Below are positions 17,942 through 26,447 of a stretch of 64,000 nucleotides of DNA, piece after piece. How positions within the stretch are numbered: the stretch's first letter is position 1; every line of letters starts with the position of its first letter. The notes under the pieces are model-generated. The model saw only the letters and a list, made by a program, of their open reading frames with translations. It made no database searches and was not told the DNA's origin. The DNA is from Chloroflexota bacterium (GTDB lineage Bacteria > Chloroflexota > Anaerolineae > UBA7937 > B3-Chlor): contig JAUVXJ010000007.1 in assembly GCA_030603665.1 (NCBI GenBank), positions 124,001-188,000 of the forward strand, read 5' to 3'. Made by a program: the position numbers and the translations under genes.

Positions 17942-19978
17942 TCAGCATTCCAGCTCACTGCGCACCGTCTTGTACAGCTCCTCGGCCCCCAACTCCTCCA
18001 GAGTGTAGCACTCGGCTCCCAGATGGAAGGCCAGTTCCTGGGCCAATCCGCGGTCGAAGGTCTTGTGCTCGGTGTTGATGACCACCGCCCGGATGTTGCT
18101 GCGATGGATCAAGTCAGCTATCTTGCAGCCTTCCTCGTGCGGAGTCATGCCCGTCATGGACACATTCCCGGCCCCGTCGGTGAGCAAGATCATCAGCGGC
18201 ATGACTTGCGGATTCCGACGCATCTCGCGCATGAAGACCTGATAGCTCAGATGCAGACCGCTGGACAAAGGTGTCTTGCCGCCTACCGCTATGGTGTCGA
18301 GCATCTTCTCCGCTAACTTGACGCTGGAGGTCGGTGGTAGCAGTAATTCGGCGCCGTTCTGTCGAAAGACTACGAGCCCTACTCTATCCCGCCGCTGATA
18401 CGCATCCTGAAGAAGAGAGAGTATTGCCCCCTTGGTGGCTGTCATGCGCTCAGCCGCGGCCATCGACCAACTGGCATCCACCGCAAAGAGCACGAGATTC
18501 GCGGCCCGGGTCACCCTAACCTTCCGCCGCAGATCATCCCTCTCTATCGCTAGAGCGACGTCTGCGCGCTGACGATGGACCTGCTGGGGTGCAGCCTGCC
18601 GCAGTGTGGCGTCGAAGGCTATGTCCTCCACCCTCCCATCCATGGGCCTGCTGAACACGTACCGTCCTCGCTTGCGGTTGGTGCGCGTCAGGCTTCGGCG
18701 GCCTGAGGTGCGTCTGGAGAGACGGTCCAGAGGGGTAGTAAGGCGCGGCACGTTCAGTGGATCGCCGATGGGGACCGACGCACCGCGGCCCGTTGACGAA
18801 CCAGAGCTGTCCTCAGTCCCCTGCTGTCTGCTGGGAGCGGAGTGCAAAGGGGGAAGCTCGTCCTCCGCCCCGGGGTTACCGCTGTTCAGGTCTTTTTTTT
18901 TACCCGCGCCGGGGACTTCCTGCAACATCGCTGCCTTCTTGTCGGCTGCCGCAGCCTCCAACCCTTGGAGTTGCTCCCGCAACTGCCCCAAGCGGGCCTC
19001 ACTTTGCTGTAGGGGCTGCTTCTTGAGGCGGTGCGGCAGAGCCAGTTCAGCCGCCAGCAAGATGTCCCTCTGAGTGATTCTGTCCCTGCCCTCAAAGGCA
19101 GCATGAGCCATGCTGGACTTGAGGATAACGATGTCTCCTCGATGGCCGTCCACGCCCAGTTCCGCAGTCAGCTGCGCAATCGCCAGGAGATCATCCTCTG
19201 TATATGAGATCCTGTGGAGAAGTCCCCTGGCACGGGTGATTTGCTGTGCCAGGAGCTGCTCTTCTCCGCGCCAGGCTTCGTAGAAGGCGACGGGGTCTTT
19301 GTCGTACTCGATACGTCGGACGAGTATCTCTTTGCGCGCCCCTGGCTCGGATATGCTAGTTATGATTACGCAGAGTCCAAAGCGGTCCAGGAGCTGGGGT
19401 CGCAGCTCACCTTCCTCGGGGTTCATGGTGCCCACCAGGATGAACTGCGAAGGATGCGAGAACGAGATACCTTCTCTCTCTACGACATTCACGCCCATCG
19501 CCGCCGAGTCCAGCAGGACGTCTACTACATGATCGTCCAGCAGATTGACCTCATCAACGTACAGCAGGCCCCGGTTGGCCGCAGCCAGCACGCCCGGTTC
19601 GAATCGCTTCTCGCCGGTCTTGATGGCCATCTCGATATCCAGTGTACCGACCACCCGGTCCTCCGTGGCGCTCACGGGCAGGTCAATGATTCTGATGGCC
19701 CGGCTCGCCACAGGCAGCTTCTCCCGTTGGCCATATCGCTCCGCACAGGAGTCGCACATGGCCTCGGGCCACTGAGGATCGCAGCCGAAGGGACAGTCAG
19801 CTACGACCTCAATGTCGGGCAACAAGGCGGCAAGGGCACGAGCCGCCGTGGACTTGGCCGTGCCTCTCTCGCCCCGGATGAGCACCCCGCCTATCAGTGG
19901 ATTGATAGCGTTGAGGATCAAGCCGCGCTTCATCGCTTCCTGGCCCACGATGGCCGTGAGCGGAAATATCGGTATCAC
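17942..19978 (-). CDS. fused magnesium-chelatase-type ATPase (BchI/ChlI plus BchD/ChlD vWA)
   Basis: A 678-aa fusion. The AAA+ part (1-330) has Walker [10 protein letters not shown] (36-44), a Cys-rich insert (CPFGC ... CDSC, about 61-78), Walker [11 protein letters not shown] and the [20 protein letters not shown] segment typical of ChlI. A charged Pro/Gly-rich linker (330-430) follows. The vWA domain has the MIDAS motif DASWS beginning at D501. Such fusions drive metal insertion into tetrapyrroles together with a large H/CobN subunit. No H subunit or cobalamin/chlorophyll gene is in the window, so the partner and metal are unknown. The start is GTG at 19978, with AGGGGG upstream. Confidence 0.93.
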   Translation of the reverse strand: MIPIFPLTAIVGQEAMKRGLILNAINPLIGGVLIRGERGTAKSTAARALAALLPDIEVVADCPFGCDPQWPEAMCDSCAERYGQREKLPVASRAIRIIDLPVSATEDRVVGTLDIEMAIKTGEKRFEPGVLAAANRGLLYVDEVNLLDDHVVDVLLDSAAMGVNVVEREGISFSHPSQFILVGTMNPEEGELRPQLLDRFGLCVIITSISEPGARKEILVRRIEYDKDPVAFYEAWRGEEQLLAQQITRARGLLHRISYTEDDLLAIAQLTAELGVDGHRGDIVILKSSMAHAAFEGRDRITQRDILLAAELALPHRLKKQPLQQSEARLGQLREQLQGLEAAAADKKAAMLQEVPGAGKKKDLNSGNPGAEDELPPLHSAPSRQQGTEDSSGSSTGRGASVPIGDPLNVPRLTTPLDRLSRRTSGRRSLTRTNRKRGRYVFSRPMDGRVEDIAFDATLRQAAPQQVHRQRADVALAIERDDLRRKVRVTRAANLVLFAVDASWSMAAAERMTATKGAILSLLQDAYQRRDRVGLVVFRQNGAELLLPPTSSVKLAEKMLDTIAVGGKTPLSSGLHLSYQVFMREMRRNPQVMPLMILLTDGAGNVSMTGMTPHEEGCKIADLIHRSNIRAVVINTEHKTFDRGLAQELAFHLGAECYTLEELGAEELYKTVRSELEC

Positions 19979-20129
19979 GTACGCATGCCCCCTGCTAGTT
20001 TGGGTTTGTTCCCATACAGAGACACGAGGGGATGACCCCGCAGTCCCCTGCGGAAGCGACCCCCTCCACCATCACAAGTATACCAACTGGCGGGGCGATT
20101 GTCAAACCCTTTGCCGCATGAGCCTTGCC

Positions 20130-20158
20130 TTGTCCCATGCCCTGCCGTGTGCTATACT
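20130..20158 (+). promoter_or_regulatory. putative sigma-70 promoter of the OYE gene
   Basis: TTGTCC and TATACT are 17 bp apart, and the -10 box ends 59 bp before the GTG start at 20218. The location and spacing support the chosen start. Confidence 0.55.
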
Positions 20159-20217
20159 CGGTCTCAACCGGAGCGGTGCAACTCCCCCCGAAGACTCTGC
20201 ACCTGGAGGACACGACC

Positions 20218-21303
20218 GTGCCCACCCTGTTCGAGCCTGGCAGTATCGGCAAACTCGAAGTGAAAAACCGCCTCATACGCTCTGCCACAGCGGAACGTAT
20301 GAGCGACCTGGATGGAAGGCCGGAGAAGCCGCTGGCCGACCTTTTCGGGGAGCTGGCAAGGGGCGGCGTAGGTCTGATCATCACCGGCCACTGCTACGTC
20401 CACGACGGAGGTCGGTGTCACCTGAACATGACCGGCGCTCACAGAGACGATCTCATCCCAGACCTGGAGACATTGGCCGATGCGGTCCACGATGGTGGTG
20501 GACTGCTGGTGATGCAGATCAACCACGGAGGCAGGGAGTGTCCTGAGAATGCCATTCCTGGGCCACCCGTTGCTCCCTCTCCGGTACCCAGCACCAAGGG
20601 CAAACCACGTCCCGACGAACTGAACGAGGAGGGGATCAAGGAGATCATAGCTGCCTTTGGCGACGCTGCGGGGAGAGCCCAGGCCGCGGGCTTCGATGGA
20701 GTCCAGATCCACGCCGCCCACGGCTACCTGATCAGCCAGTTCAACTCCCCTGCTGCCAACTGGCGCAAGGACCGCTGGGGAAGCACGCCCGCGGGCAGAA
20801 TGCGCTTTCTGGAGGAAGTCGCCGCCGCTGTACGTGACCGGGTAGGCGACGACTATCCTGTCCTCACGAAACTGGGGATGGAAGACTACGTGCGCGATGG
20901 ACTCACGCTGAAGGATGGAGCGGAAATCGTTCGCCATCTTGCCGATTGGGGTATCGATGCTCTCGAGGTCAGCGGAGGCATTGGTGGAACCAGCGTCCGC
21001 AAAGACATTCTCCAGCTGGAGGATGAGGGCTACTACCTCGATGCCGCCCGGGTCGCCCGCGACACTACAGACCTGCCCATCATCCTGGTGGGCGGCATGC
21101 GCTCGAAGCAGCTCATGGAGCGAATCCTGGAAGAGGGAACCGCCGACTTCATCTCCATGTCGCGCCCCCTCATCCGCGAGCCCGACTTACCCAAACGGTT
21201 CCTCGAAGGCCAGGAACGGCCTGCCTGCATCTCATGCAACCGGTGCTGGCCTCCGCCCGGGGAATACGGCATCGCATGCCGGGATCCGAACAAAGAGGAT
21301 TAG
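20218..21303 (+). CDS. NADH:flavin oxidoreductase / old yellow enzyme family
   Basis: A 361-aa FMN-dependent TIM-barrel enzyme, the short single-domain form. It has LFEPGSIGKLEVKNRLIRSA at the N-terminus, the QINHGGRE segment, the substrate-binding GFDGVQIHAAHGYLISQF motif, and a phosphate-binding GGMRS near the C-terminus. It ends with CISCNRCW, the usual position of the 4Fe-4S or Cys-rich tail in 2,4-dienoyl-CoA reductase-like members. The start is GTG at 20218, because GGAGGA sits 7 nt upstream and a promoter lies just before. The frame is open further upstream but without family sequence. The substrate is unknown. Confidence 0.93.
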   Translation: MPTLFEPGSIGKLEVKNRLIRSATAERMSDLDGRPEKPLADLFGELARGGVGLIITGHCYVHDGGRCHLNMTGAHRDDLIPDLETLADAVHDGGGLLVMQINHGGRECPENAIPGPPVAPSPVPSTKGKPRPDELNEEGIKEIIAAFGDAAGRAQAAGFDGVQIHAAHGYLISQFNSPAANWRKDRWGSTPAGRMRFLEEVAAAVRDRVGDDYPVLTKLGMEDYVRDGLTLKDGAEIVRHLADWGIDALEVSGGIGGTSVRKDILQLEDEGYYLDAARVARDTTDLPIILVGGMRSKQLMERILEEGTADFISMSRPLIREPDLPKRFLEGQERPACISCNRCWPPPGEYGIACRDPNKED

Positions 21304-21310
21304 GGGGAAA

Positions 21311-22234
21311 CTAGCGGACTGCCCGTCTGAAGACGATCCGCCAGGAGCGGTGGGGAGTCTCCGCGGGGCAATCATCTGCAAAGGCCAGCCCCTGGGCCAC
21401 CTGGCTCCTGCCCTCCGCCACTTCGGCGGTGTAGCTGCCGGCGGCGGTCACCAGGTAGTCGGCAAATCCCGGGCCTATCTCCGGCTTCAAGCCGGTGAAG
21501 AAGAAGTCCTCCACCTCCGGCCCCTTGACCACGATCTTGACCCCTGCAACGCCCCGGTCGTCTTCGTCCCTGACGTGGATGAGGATGTAGTCCCCATCGC
21601 GATCACTGGTGCACCCCATATCGCTCTTCTCCACCACTTGGTAGTCGAAGTCGACCGCCACGGTGGGGGTGACCGTGTCCTCGGGCGGCACGGTCGCAGT
21701 TTGCGTCGGAGTGGGCGGGGGTTGCGCCAGTGTCGAAGTCGGCTCAGGAGGGGCCTGGGTTGACGTCGGTGTGGGCTCAGCGGGCGTCTCCGTCGGTGTC
21801 GCGGTTGGTTCCTCGGTGGGCGTCGGCGCCGGAGTGGGAATCAATGTGGCGGTGGGCGTCGGCTCCTCCACATACGGCAAGAGCGCGACATCCGTGACAC
21901 CCAACCCGTGGGCCAACCGAGCCAGGCTCCGCGTCTCTTCTATGTATCCCGCCTCGTCATACCTCTGGAAGAGGACAAGTACTACCTGCGTATCATCCTC
22001 GAGGCCTAGCCGCTCCAGCCTGACCACCGCAGTATTCAGGTCGCCGTCTTGGGCATACGCCGCCGCGATCATCACCACGTAATCGTCCTTGTGCTCTTGA
22101 CGCAGGTCCACAGGGTCGGTGTCGTAGTACTCCACCGGCCATGCCTGCCAGGTGACGAGCAAGCCCAGACCCAGGCCGACGACGATGCCCATCGCAACGA
22201 AAGCGAGATGTCTTGGTTTCAAACCGGCCAGCAT
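21311..22234 (-). CDS. stalked membrane protein, paralogue 1 of 3 ('PVEYYDTDPVDL' family)
   Basis: A 307-aa protein of unrecognised family. There is a short N-terminus, one membrane helix (about 10-27) and the motif WPVEYYDTDPVDL (about 32-44). A helical, TPR-like domain follows (45-120: AAYAQDGDLxxAxxRL, ETRSLARLAHGLG). Residues about 123-193 are a Pro/Thr stalk. The last ~110 residues are a beta-rich, Ig-like module (VRDEDDRGVAGVKIVVKG ... GSYTAEVAEG). The helical domain should be outside the cell. The motif is repeated almost exactly in the protein starting at 24379. The three genes lie head to tail with 12-15 bp gaps, so they form one operon. Function unknown. Confidence 0.8.
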   Translation of the reverse strand: MLAGLKPRHLAFVAMGIVVGLGLGLLVTWQAWPVEYYDTDPVDLRQEHKDDYVVMIAAAYAQDGDLNTAVVRLERLGLEDDTQVVLVLFQRYDEAGYIEETRSLARLAHGLGVTDVALLPYVEEPTPTATLIPTPAPTPTEEPTATPTETPAEPTPTSTQAPPEPTSTLAQPPPTPTQTATVPPEDTVTPTVAVDFDYQVVEKSDMGCTSDRDGDYILIHVRDEDDRGVAGVKIVVKGPEVEDFFFTGLKPEIGPGFADYLVTAAGSYTAEVAEGRSQVAQGLAFADDCPAETPHRSWRIVFRRAVR

Positions 22235-22246
22235 GGTAACTGTATC

Positions 22247-23221
22247 CTATGGCTGATAAGTGCGCTGGAAAGTAAGGAAGAAACAGGTATGATGAGTGCG
22301 GTACGGCTCCTGGCGGGTCCCCAGTCCTACGCCGTAGATCTTGTCACTGGGATCTGTGCCCCCGATGGACACGCTGTACGACCCCAGCAAGCCCTGCATC
22401 ACGAAGTTGTACGCGTACTCCTCTCCCAGCTTATCAGGCATGGGATAGGTGTCCTGGTGCGGTGAACCGCCGTACTCGATGACTATCGTCTGGCCGAAGG
22501 AGCGATTTCCATTCTCGTCGAGGACCTCGACGTAGATATGATGGTTCCCCGATTCTTCCTGCCACTTGGTCCTGATCAGCCTCCAATACCACTGCCCCGA
22601 GCCAACCTGCGCTTCCGCTATCCCCACTGTGGGCCAGAAGTAATCCAGCCGACGGTCCCACTCACGAGGCGCGACAGGCGGTGGCGGTGCAGACGTCGGA
22701 GTCGCAGGTGGAGCAGGCACCCATGTGTTGGTAGCCGTGAGCACAGCGGTGTTCGTCGCCGTTGCTGTTGGACTCTCTGTCGGTGTGGAGGTAGGGACTC
22801 TGGTATTGGTGGGGGTGGGACTAGGCGCGGTGGCGATCATGTACTCCTGCATAAACGCATCATCGGCTCCTAACGCCTGAGCCAGGTCGATCAGCCGCCT
22901 GGTCTCCTCAACATCCTCGCCCCTTTCCGCATAGTTGCGGGTCACCTCAACCACAACGCTCTCCGGCTCTTCCTCCCCCAATGCGGCCAGCCGCTCTCGG
23001 GCCTGCTGCAAGTCTCCACTCCCCGCATAGAACTCGCTCACGCCCACGACATACTGCTCGCGGAGATACTCCATCAATACCGCGTTCTCGGTCGCGGTTT
23101 CTTGAACCGGCGAGGCGCAAGAAACCACTGTCAGGCCAAGCACCAAGACCAACGCCGATGCCGCGGCTATCAACACCCGGGCATGAGATGTCCCCACTCC
23201 TGGCGAATTCAAGCGGATCAC
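22247..23221 (-). CDS. stalked lipoprotein, paralogue 2 of 3
   Basis: A 324-aa protein starting with GTG at 23221 (GGATAGGATGAG just upstream). The N-terminus is a lipoprotein signal (VLVLGLTVVSC, Cys35). Residues 45-135 form the same helical domain as the neighbours (EFYAGSGDLQQARERL ... EETRRLIDLAQALG), but the PVEYYDTDPVDL motif is lost. A Pro/Thr/Ser stalk (about 136-192) leads to a C-terminal beta-rich domain (about 195-324) with many aromatic residues. The lipid anchor replaces the membrane helix of its paralogues. No family or function recognised. Confidence 0.78.
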   Translation of the reverse strand: MIRLNSPGVGTSHARVLIAAASALVLVLGLTVVSCASPVQETATENAVLMEYLREQYVVGVSEFYAGSGDLQQARERLAALGEEEPESVVVEVTRNYAERGEDVEETRRLIDLAQALGADDAFMQEYMIATAPSPTPTNTRVPTSTPTESPTATATNTAVLTATNTWVPAPPATPTSAPPPPVAPREWDRRLDYFWPTVGIAEAQVGSGQWYWRLIRTKWQEESGNHHIYVEVLDENGNRSFGQTIVIEYGGSPHQDTYPMPDKLGEEYAYNFVMQGLLGSYSVSIGGTDPSDKIYGVGLGTRQEPYRTHHTCFFLTFQRTYQP

Positions 23222-23236
23222 CTCATCCTATCCCGG

Positions 23237-24379
23237 CTAACCGATCTCTCGAAACGTTATGTTCAAGTGCCAGTGCTCGGTGTAGTCAACCATCCCCAAT
23301 CCGGTGACACAATCGCTGCTCAGGGAATCCATGACCCACACGGCGTGATAACCCGCAGCAGGCGGTATGTAGGCGCTGCCCCACCCCATGACCATGTTGG
23401 CTTCGCCCTCACCGTTGGTGTATACGACGTGCGCGTTGGGCCGGCACGCCCCAGGGGTGTCAACCGGATCGCCAAAACCGAAGAAAGCAACCGGGACGTT
23501 TGCGGCTAGATTGCCGTAGCGATCAAAAACCGTCACCCGCAGCGCCACGTCGTGCGATTCCCACAGCGTGTCCACAGCATACACCGCGCCACCCGGGCAA
23601 TTGGCAGCCTCCTGCACGCCGACAGCCCCAAACACATCCTGCAGCCATCCCCAGTTCCTGGCTTGCGCTGCCACATCTCGCACGGTGATGCCCAGGCGAC
23701 CGGGGCATCCCGCCGAGGCCTGCGTTGTAGCAGTAGGCGTTTCTGTGGCAGGGGATTCGATGGGCGTGCTCGTAGGCGGTGCCGAGGTAGAGATCGGTGC
23801 CGCTTCCTGGGGCGTGCTGGTAGCCAGCGGCGGCGTGTTGGTTGGTGGGACCGGAGTTAAAGTGGGAGTCGGCGGTGCCAAGGTTGCAGTCGCGGTTGCC
23901 GGCACCGGCGTGGAGGACGGGACCTGCGTTGGTGTCTCGGTCGGAATCTCTGTCGGTGTTGAGGTGGGCGCCTCCGTGGCTGTGGGAGTGAAGGTGGGGG
24001 CCAGAGTGGGCGTAGCCACGTAGGCAAGCATCAGCTCGCTTGCAGAACCCAGGGCACCGGCCAGCATAACCAGGTTGCGAGTGGTGGTGGTATCCCCGCC
24101 CTCCTGGAGGTACGTCTGCGCCAGCTCGGCCACCACCTGGGCGACGTCTTCCTCCTCCAGCTTGGCCAGCCTGTCCTCTGCCTGCTCCAGATCACCGTTG
24201 AGAGCGTACGCAGCGCTCACCAAGACGATGTATTCTTCCTTGTGTTCCTCTTTGAGGTCGACGGGGTCCGTGTCGTAGTACTCGACCGGCCAGATTCCCC
24301 ACCCGATGAGGAACCCCAGCCCCAGGCCTACGGCCGCTCCGACCACCAGCAGCGCCAGTACTGCTTTCCAGCCATTCAT
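23237..24379 (-). CDS. stalked membrane protein, paralogue 3 of 3 ('PVEYYDTDPVDL' family)
   Basis: A 380-aa protein and the first gene of the three-gene operon. The membrane helix (about 5-25) is followed by IWPVEYYDTDPVDL and the helical domain (AAYALNGDLEQAEDRL ... TTTRNLVMLAGALG). A very long Pro/Thr/Ser stalk covers about 120-215. The C-terminal ~150 residues (CPGRLGITVRDV ... WHLNITFREIG) hold several Cys and an Ig-like segment (DRYGNLAANVPVAFFGFG). The ATG at 24379 precedes the membrane helix by the same short distance as in paralogue 1. An upstream Met at 24484 is possible but adds 35 hydrophilic residues. Function unknown. Confidence 0.78.
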   Translation of the reverse strand: MNGWKAVLALLVVGAAVGLGLGFLIGWGIWPVEYYDTDPVDLKEEHKEEYIVLVSAAYALNGDLEQAEDRLAKLEEEDVAQVVAELAQTYLQEGGDTTTTRNLVMLAGALGSASELMLAYVATPTLAPTFTPTATEAPTSTPTEIPTETPTQVPSSTPVPATATATLAPPTPTLTPVPPTNTPPLATSTPQEAAPISTSAPPTSTPIESPATETPTATTQASAGCPGRLGITVRDVAAQARNWGWLQDVFGAVGVQEAANCPGGAVYAVDTLWESHDVALRVTVFDRYGNLAANVPVAFFGFGDPVDTPGACRPNAHVVYTNGEGEANMVMGWGSAYIPPAAGYHAVWVMDSLSSDCVTGLGMVDYTEHWHLNITFREIG

Positions 24380-24553
24380 CCCATGCTCCACAGCGCCAGG
24401 CACTCCATCAAAAAGAGAACCGACGTTCAGCCACCTTGCGGTCCCATGCCCCGTCGGTTCGTCAGTGTCACTGTGCCGTCGCACGTCTAACCCGCGCGCG
24501 GCTCACATCCCGGTATCCTAGCTGAGCCATCTCAAAGCTGGTATAATGCCCAG

Positions 24554-24639
24554 TGCCGAAGGTGGGACTCGAACCCACATGAGGGTTACCCCTCAACGGT
24601 TTTTGAGACCGTCGCGTCTGCCTGTTCCGCCACTTCGGC
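24554..24639 (-). tRNA. tRNA-Leu (anticodon CAA)
   Basis: An 86-nt class II tRNA. The acceptor stem GCCGAAG pairs with CTTCGGC, and A is the discriminator. The anticodon stem ACGGT/ACCGT closes a 7-nt loop with CAA, which reads UUG. A long variable arm (AGGGG...CCCTC type) and the T-arm GTGGG/CCCAC with TTCGAGT are present. The 3' CCA is not encoded (the next bases read CTG). Confidence 0.95.
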
Positions 24640-24653
24640 GCGGATTCGCGTCT

Positions 24654-24682
24654 AGTATAGATTAAGGTGCGCGATAAGTCAA
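24654..24682 (-). promoter_or_regulatory. putative sigma-70 promoter of tRNA-Leu
   Basis: On the minus strand TTGACT (24682-24677) and TATACT (24659-24654) are 17 bp apart and end 14 bp before the tRNA. The -35 box touches the GTG start of the divergent sigma gene. Confidence 0.65.
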
Positions 24683-25276
24683 GTGGATGAGAAGGCGCTG
24701 ATCGCCGCCGCAAGGCGAGGCGACACCCGTTCCTTCAACCAGCTGGTATCACAATACCAGGACATGGTCTATAACGTCGCCTTCCGTATTCTGGGCGATG
24801 GCGACGCGGCGGCAGACGCCAGCCAGGACACCTTCCTCTCGGCGTACAGAGCCATAGCCAAGTTCAAGGGCGGCTCCTTCAAGAGTTGGCTGCTGCGCAT
24901 CGCCACCAACGCCTGCTACGATCAACTCCGGCTCCTTCAACGCCGCCCCACCAGCTCCCTGGAAGCGATCTACACGGACACAGACCCATCGTCTCACTTC
25001 GTCAACGGGCGCGAGACCCCCGAGGAACACGCCCTAAGGCAGGAACTGAGCCAGATCATACAGCAGGGCATCCAGACTCTGCCTCCGGACCAGCGCACGA
25101 CCCTGGTGCTGTCTGACGTACAGGGCATGAGCTACGCCGAGATCGCGGAGGTCACTGGCGCATCCATCGGTACCGTGAAATCGCGCCTCAGCCGCGGGCG
25201 GGCCAGGCTTCGTGACTGTTTGCTTGAGCAGGGGGAACTTTTGCCCGCTCGCTACCGTCTTAAGGATGAGGGCTAG
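24683..25276 (+). CDS. ECF-type RNA polymerase sigma factor
   Basis: A 197-aa sigma-70 family ECF factor. Region 2 (about 10-80) has the -10 recognition/core-binding sequence DMVYNVAFRILGD ... ASQDTFLSAYRAI and WLLRIATNACYDQLR. Region 4 (about 125-178) has LPPDQRTTLVLSDVQGMSYAEIAEVTGASIGTVKSRLSRGR, a complete helix-turn-helix for -35 binding. The start is GTG at 24683; the tRNA promoter's -35 abuts it, leaving little room for its own leader. It is followed at 1 nt by its anti-sigma gene. The regulon is not known, though the three stalked envelope proteins nearby are obvious candidates by position. Confidence 0.95.
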   Translation: MDEKALIAAARRGDTRSFNQLVSQYQDMVYNVAFRILGDGDAAADASQDTFLSAYRAIAKFKGGSFKSWLLRIATNACYDQLRLLQRRPTSSLEAIYTDTDPSSHFVNGRETPEEHALRQELSQIIQQGIQTLPPDQRTTLVLSDVQGMSYAEIAEVTGASIGTVKSRLSRGRARLRDCLLEQGELLPARYRLKDEG

Positions 25277-25277
25277 G

Positions 25278-26306
25278 ATGTCTTTCCTGCGCAAGAAGTC
25301 CGAACATCAATGGGTAGATGAGTCGCTGTCGGCCTACATGGATGGCGAATTGTCGGCTGCCGAGACAGAGCGGGTGGAAAACCACCTTCAGGTGTGCCGC
25401 GCCTGCTCTGAGAGCCTCGCCACGATCCGGCAGGCCGTGACTCTGCTGAGGGAACTGCCGCTCGTTCCCGCACCTCGTTCCTTCGCCGTTCGTCCCGCAG
25501 TAGTCAGGGCCAGACCTTCCCTGGCACCTCCTGCCTGGGGCTATGGACTGCTCAAGGGCGCTACAGCTCTCGCAGCGCTCCTTCTCATGCTCCTCATCGG
25601 CGGCGATCTGGCGCTGCAATTCGTCGGTGTCGCCCCATTGGCATATTGGGCACCGGCCGCTACAGCACCGGAGGTGGCCCTTGCGCCCTCCTACGAGCCC
25701 GCCGTAGTCCCAGCCCCGGTGGAAGAAACACCGATGCTTGGCCAAACCAAGGACGCTGAGGCACTAGAGGCCTCGCGGCCTGAGAACGCACAGGAGGTCG
25801 CCCCAGCCGCACCAGCACCCACTGAAGCGGCTGAGGACTATGTGGCTGTGGAGGAGGCAGCCACTACCGCAGCCAGAGTGGAAGGTGCGGAACCCGCCGG
25901 AACTCCCACCGCTGCGGGTACACCAGCGGAACCAACTGGAGGAGAAGACGAAGTCCTTGGAGCAGGGGGCGCAGAGACCGCGAGCGCAGTTCCCTGCACG
26001 CCAGTACCCGACCCGTCTACTCGCGAGGGTGTCGAGACTGCGATCCCGCCTGAGCCACCATGCGCGACTCCTCAGCCAGAGGCAGAGCAGCGCGCCGTTG
26101 TTCCTGAGGGCACGGAGACACCTCAGATGCTGGCCATGGTGGACGTCCAGGAGAGAGACGCTGAGCAGGCTGTTCCCCGTGAGCCACAGGTGGAGGCCCC
26201 TCCTTTGTCGCCGCTCCGCCTGGCCGAGCTGATCGTGGTCGTCGTTCTCCTCGTGCTTGTCGCCACCACTGTGTTCTCCGCATGGCTGAGGCGCAGAACG
26301 GGATAG
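25278..26306 (+). CDS. zinc-finger anti-sigma factor with two membrane segments and a Pro/Ala/Glu stalk
   Basis: A 342-aa protein. The N-terminal anti-sigma zinc finger (1-50) has the HxxxCxxC set H36-C40-C43 and the usual LSAYMDGELSAAE start. One membrane helix follows (about 92-113). The middle (about 130-305) is low-complexity Ala/Pro/Glu/Thr. A second membrane helix (about 312-332) ends with a short basic tail. This layout is longer than most anti-sigma factors, and the middle part would face outside as a tether. The stop of the sigma gene and this ATG are 1 nt apart. An ATG four codons earlier is also in frame. Confidence 0.88.
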   Translation: MSFLRKKSEHQWVDESLSAYMDGELSAAETERVENHLQVCRACSESLATIRQAVTLLRELPLVPAPRSFAVRPAVVRARPSLAPPAWGYGLLKGATALAALLLMLLIGGDLALQFVGVAPLAYWAPAATAPEVALAPSYEPAVVPAPVEETPMLGQTKDAEALEASRPENAQEVAPAAPAPTEAAEDYVAVEEAATTAARVEGAEPAGTPTAAGTPAEPTGGEDEVLGAGGAETASAVPCTPVPDPSTREGVETAIPPEPPCATPQPEAEQRAVVPEGTETPQMLAMVDVQERDAEQAVPREPQVEAPPLSPLRLAELIVVVVLLVLVATTVFSAWLRRRTG

Positions 26307-26327
26307 CGGCGGTATGGTTGGACCTTT

Positions 26328-26387
26328 CATTCTGAGGCGCGGACTGCCGAAGAATCTCCTCGCAGATTCTTCACTTCGCTCAGAATG
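26328..26387. repeat. 60-bp nested palindrome (REP/MITE-like cruciform)
   Basis: Two inverted repeats are nested. The outer pair is CATTCTGAG (26328-26336) with CTCAGAATG (26379-26387). The inner pair is GAAGAATCT (26349-26357) with AGATTCTTC (26364-26372), with a 6-nt loop. A further copy of the right arm, CTTCGCTCAG (26374-26383), pairs with CTGAGCGAAG (26411-26420). It sits between the anti-sigma gene and the convergent CoA-ligase gene and could also terminate transcription in both directions. Confidence 0.7.
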
Positions 26388-26447
26388 ACAGGCGCGTGTC
26401 GAAGCCCGTCCTGAGCGAAGGGGAAGGGAAACAGTCCGGCGGCTAGC

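Noticed and set aside
21690..24010. Thr/Pro-coding tandem repeats, considered as non-coding microsatellites
   Set aside because: They are in frame within three genes and form protein stalks.
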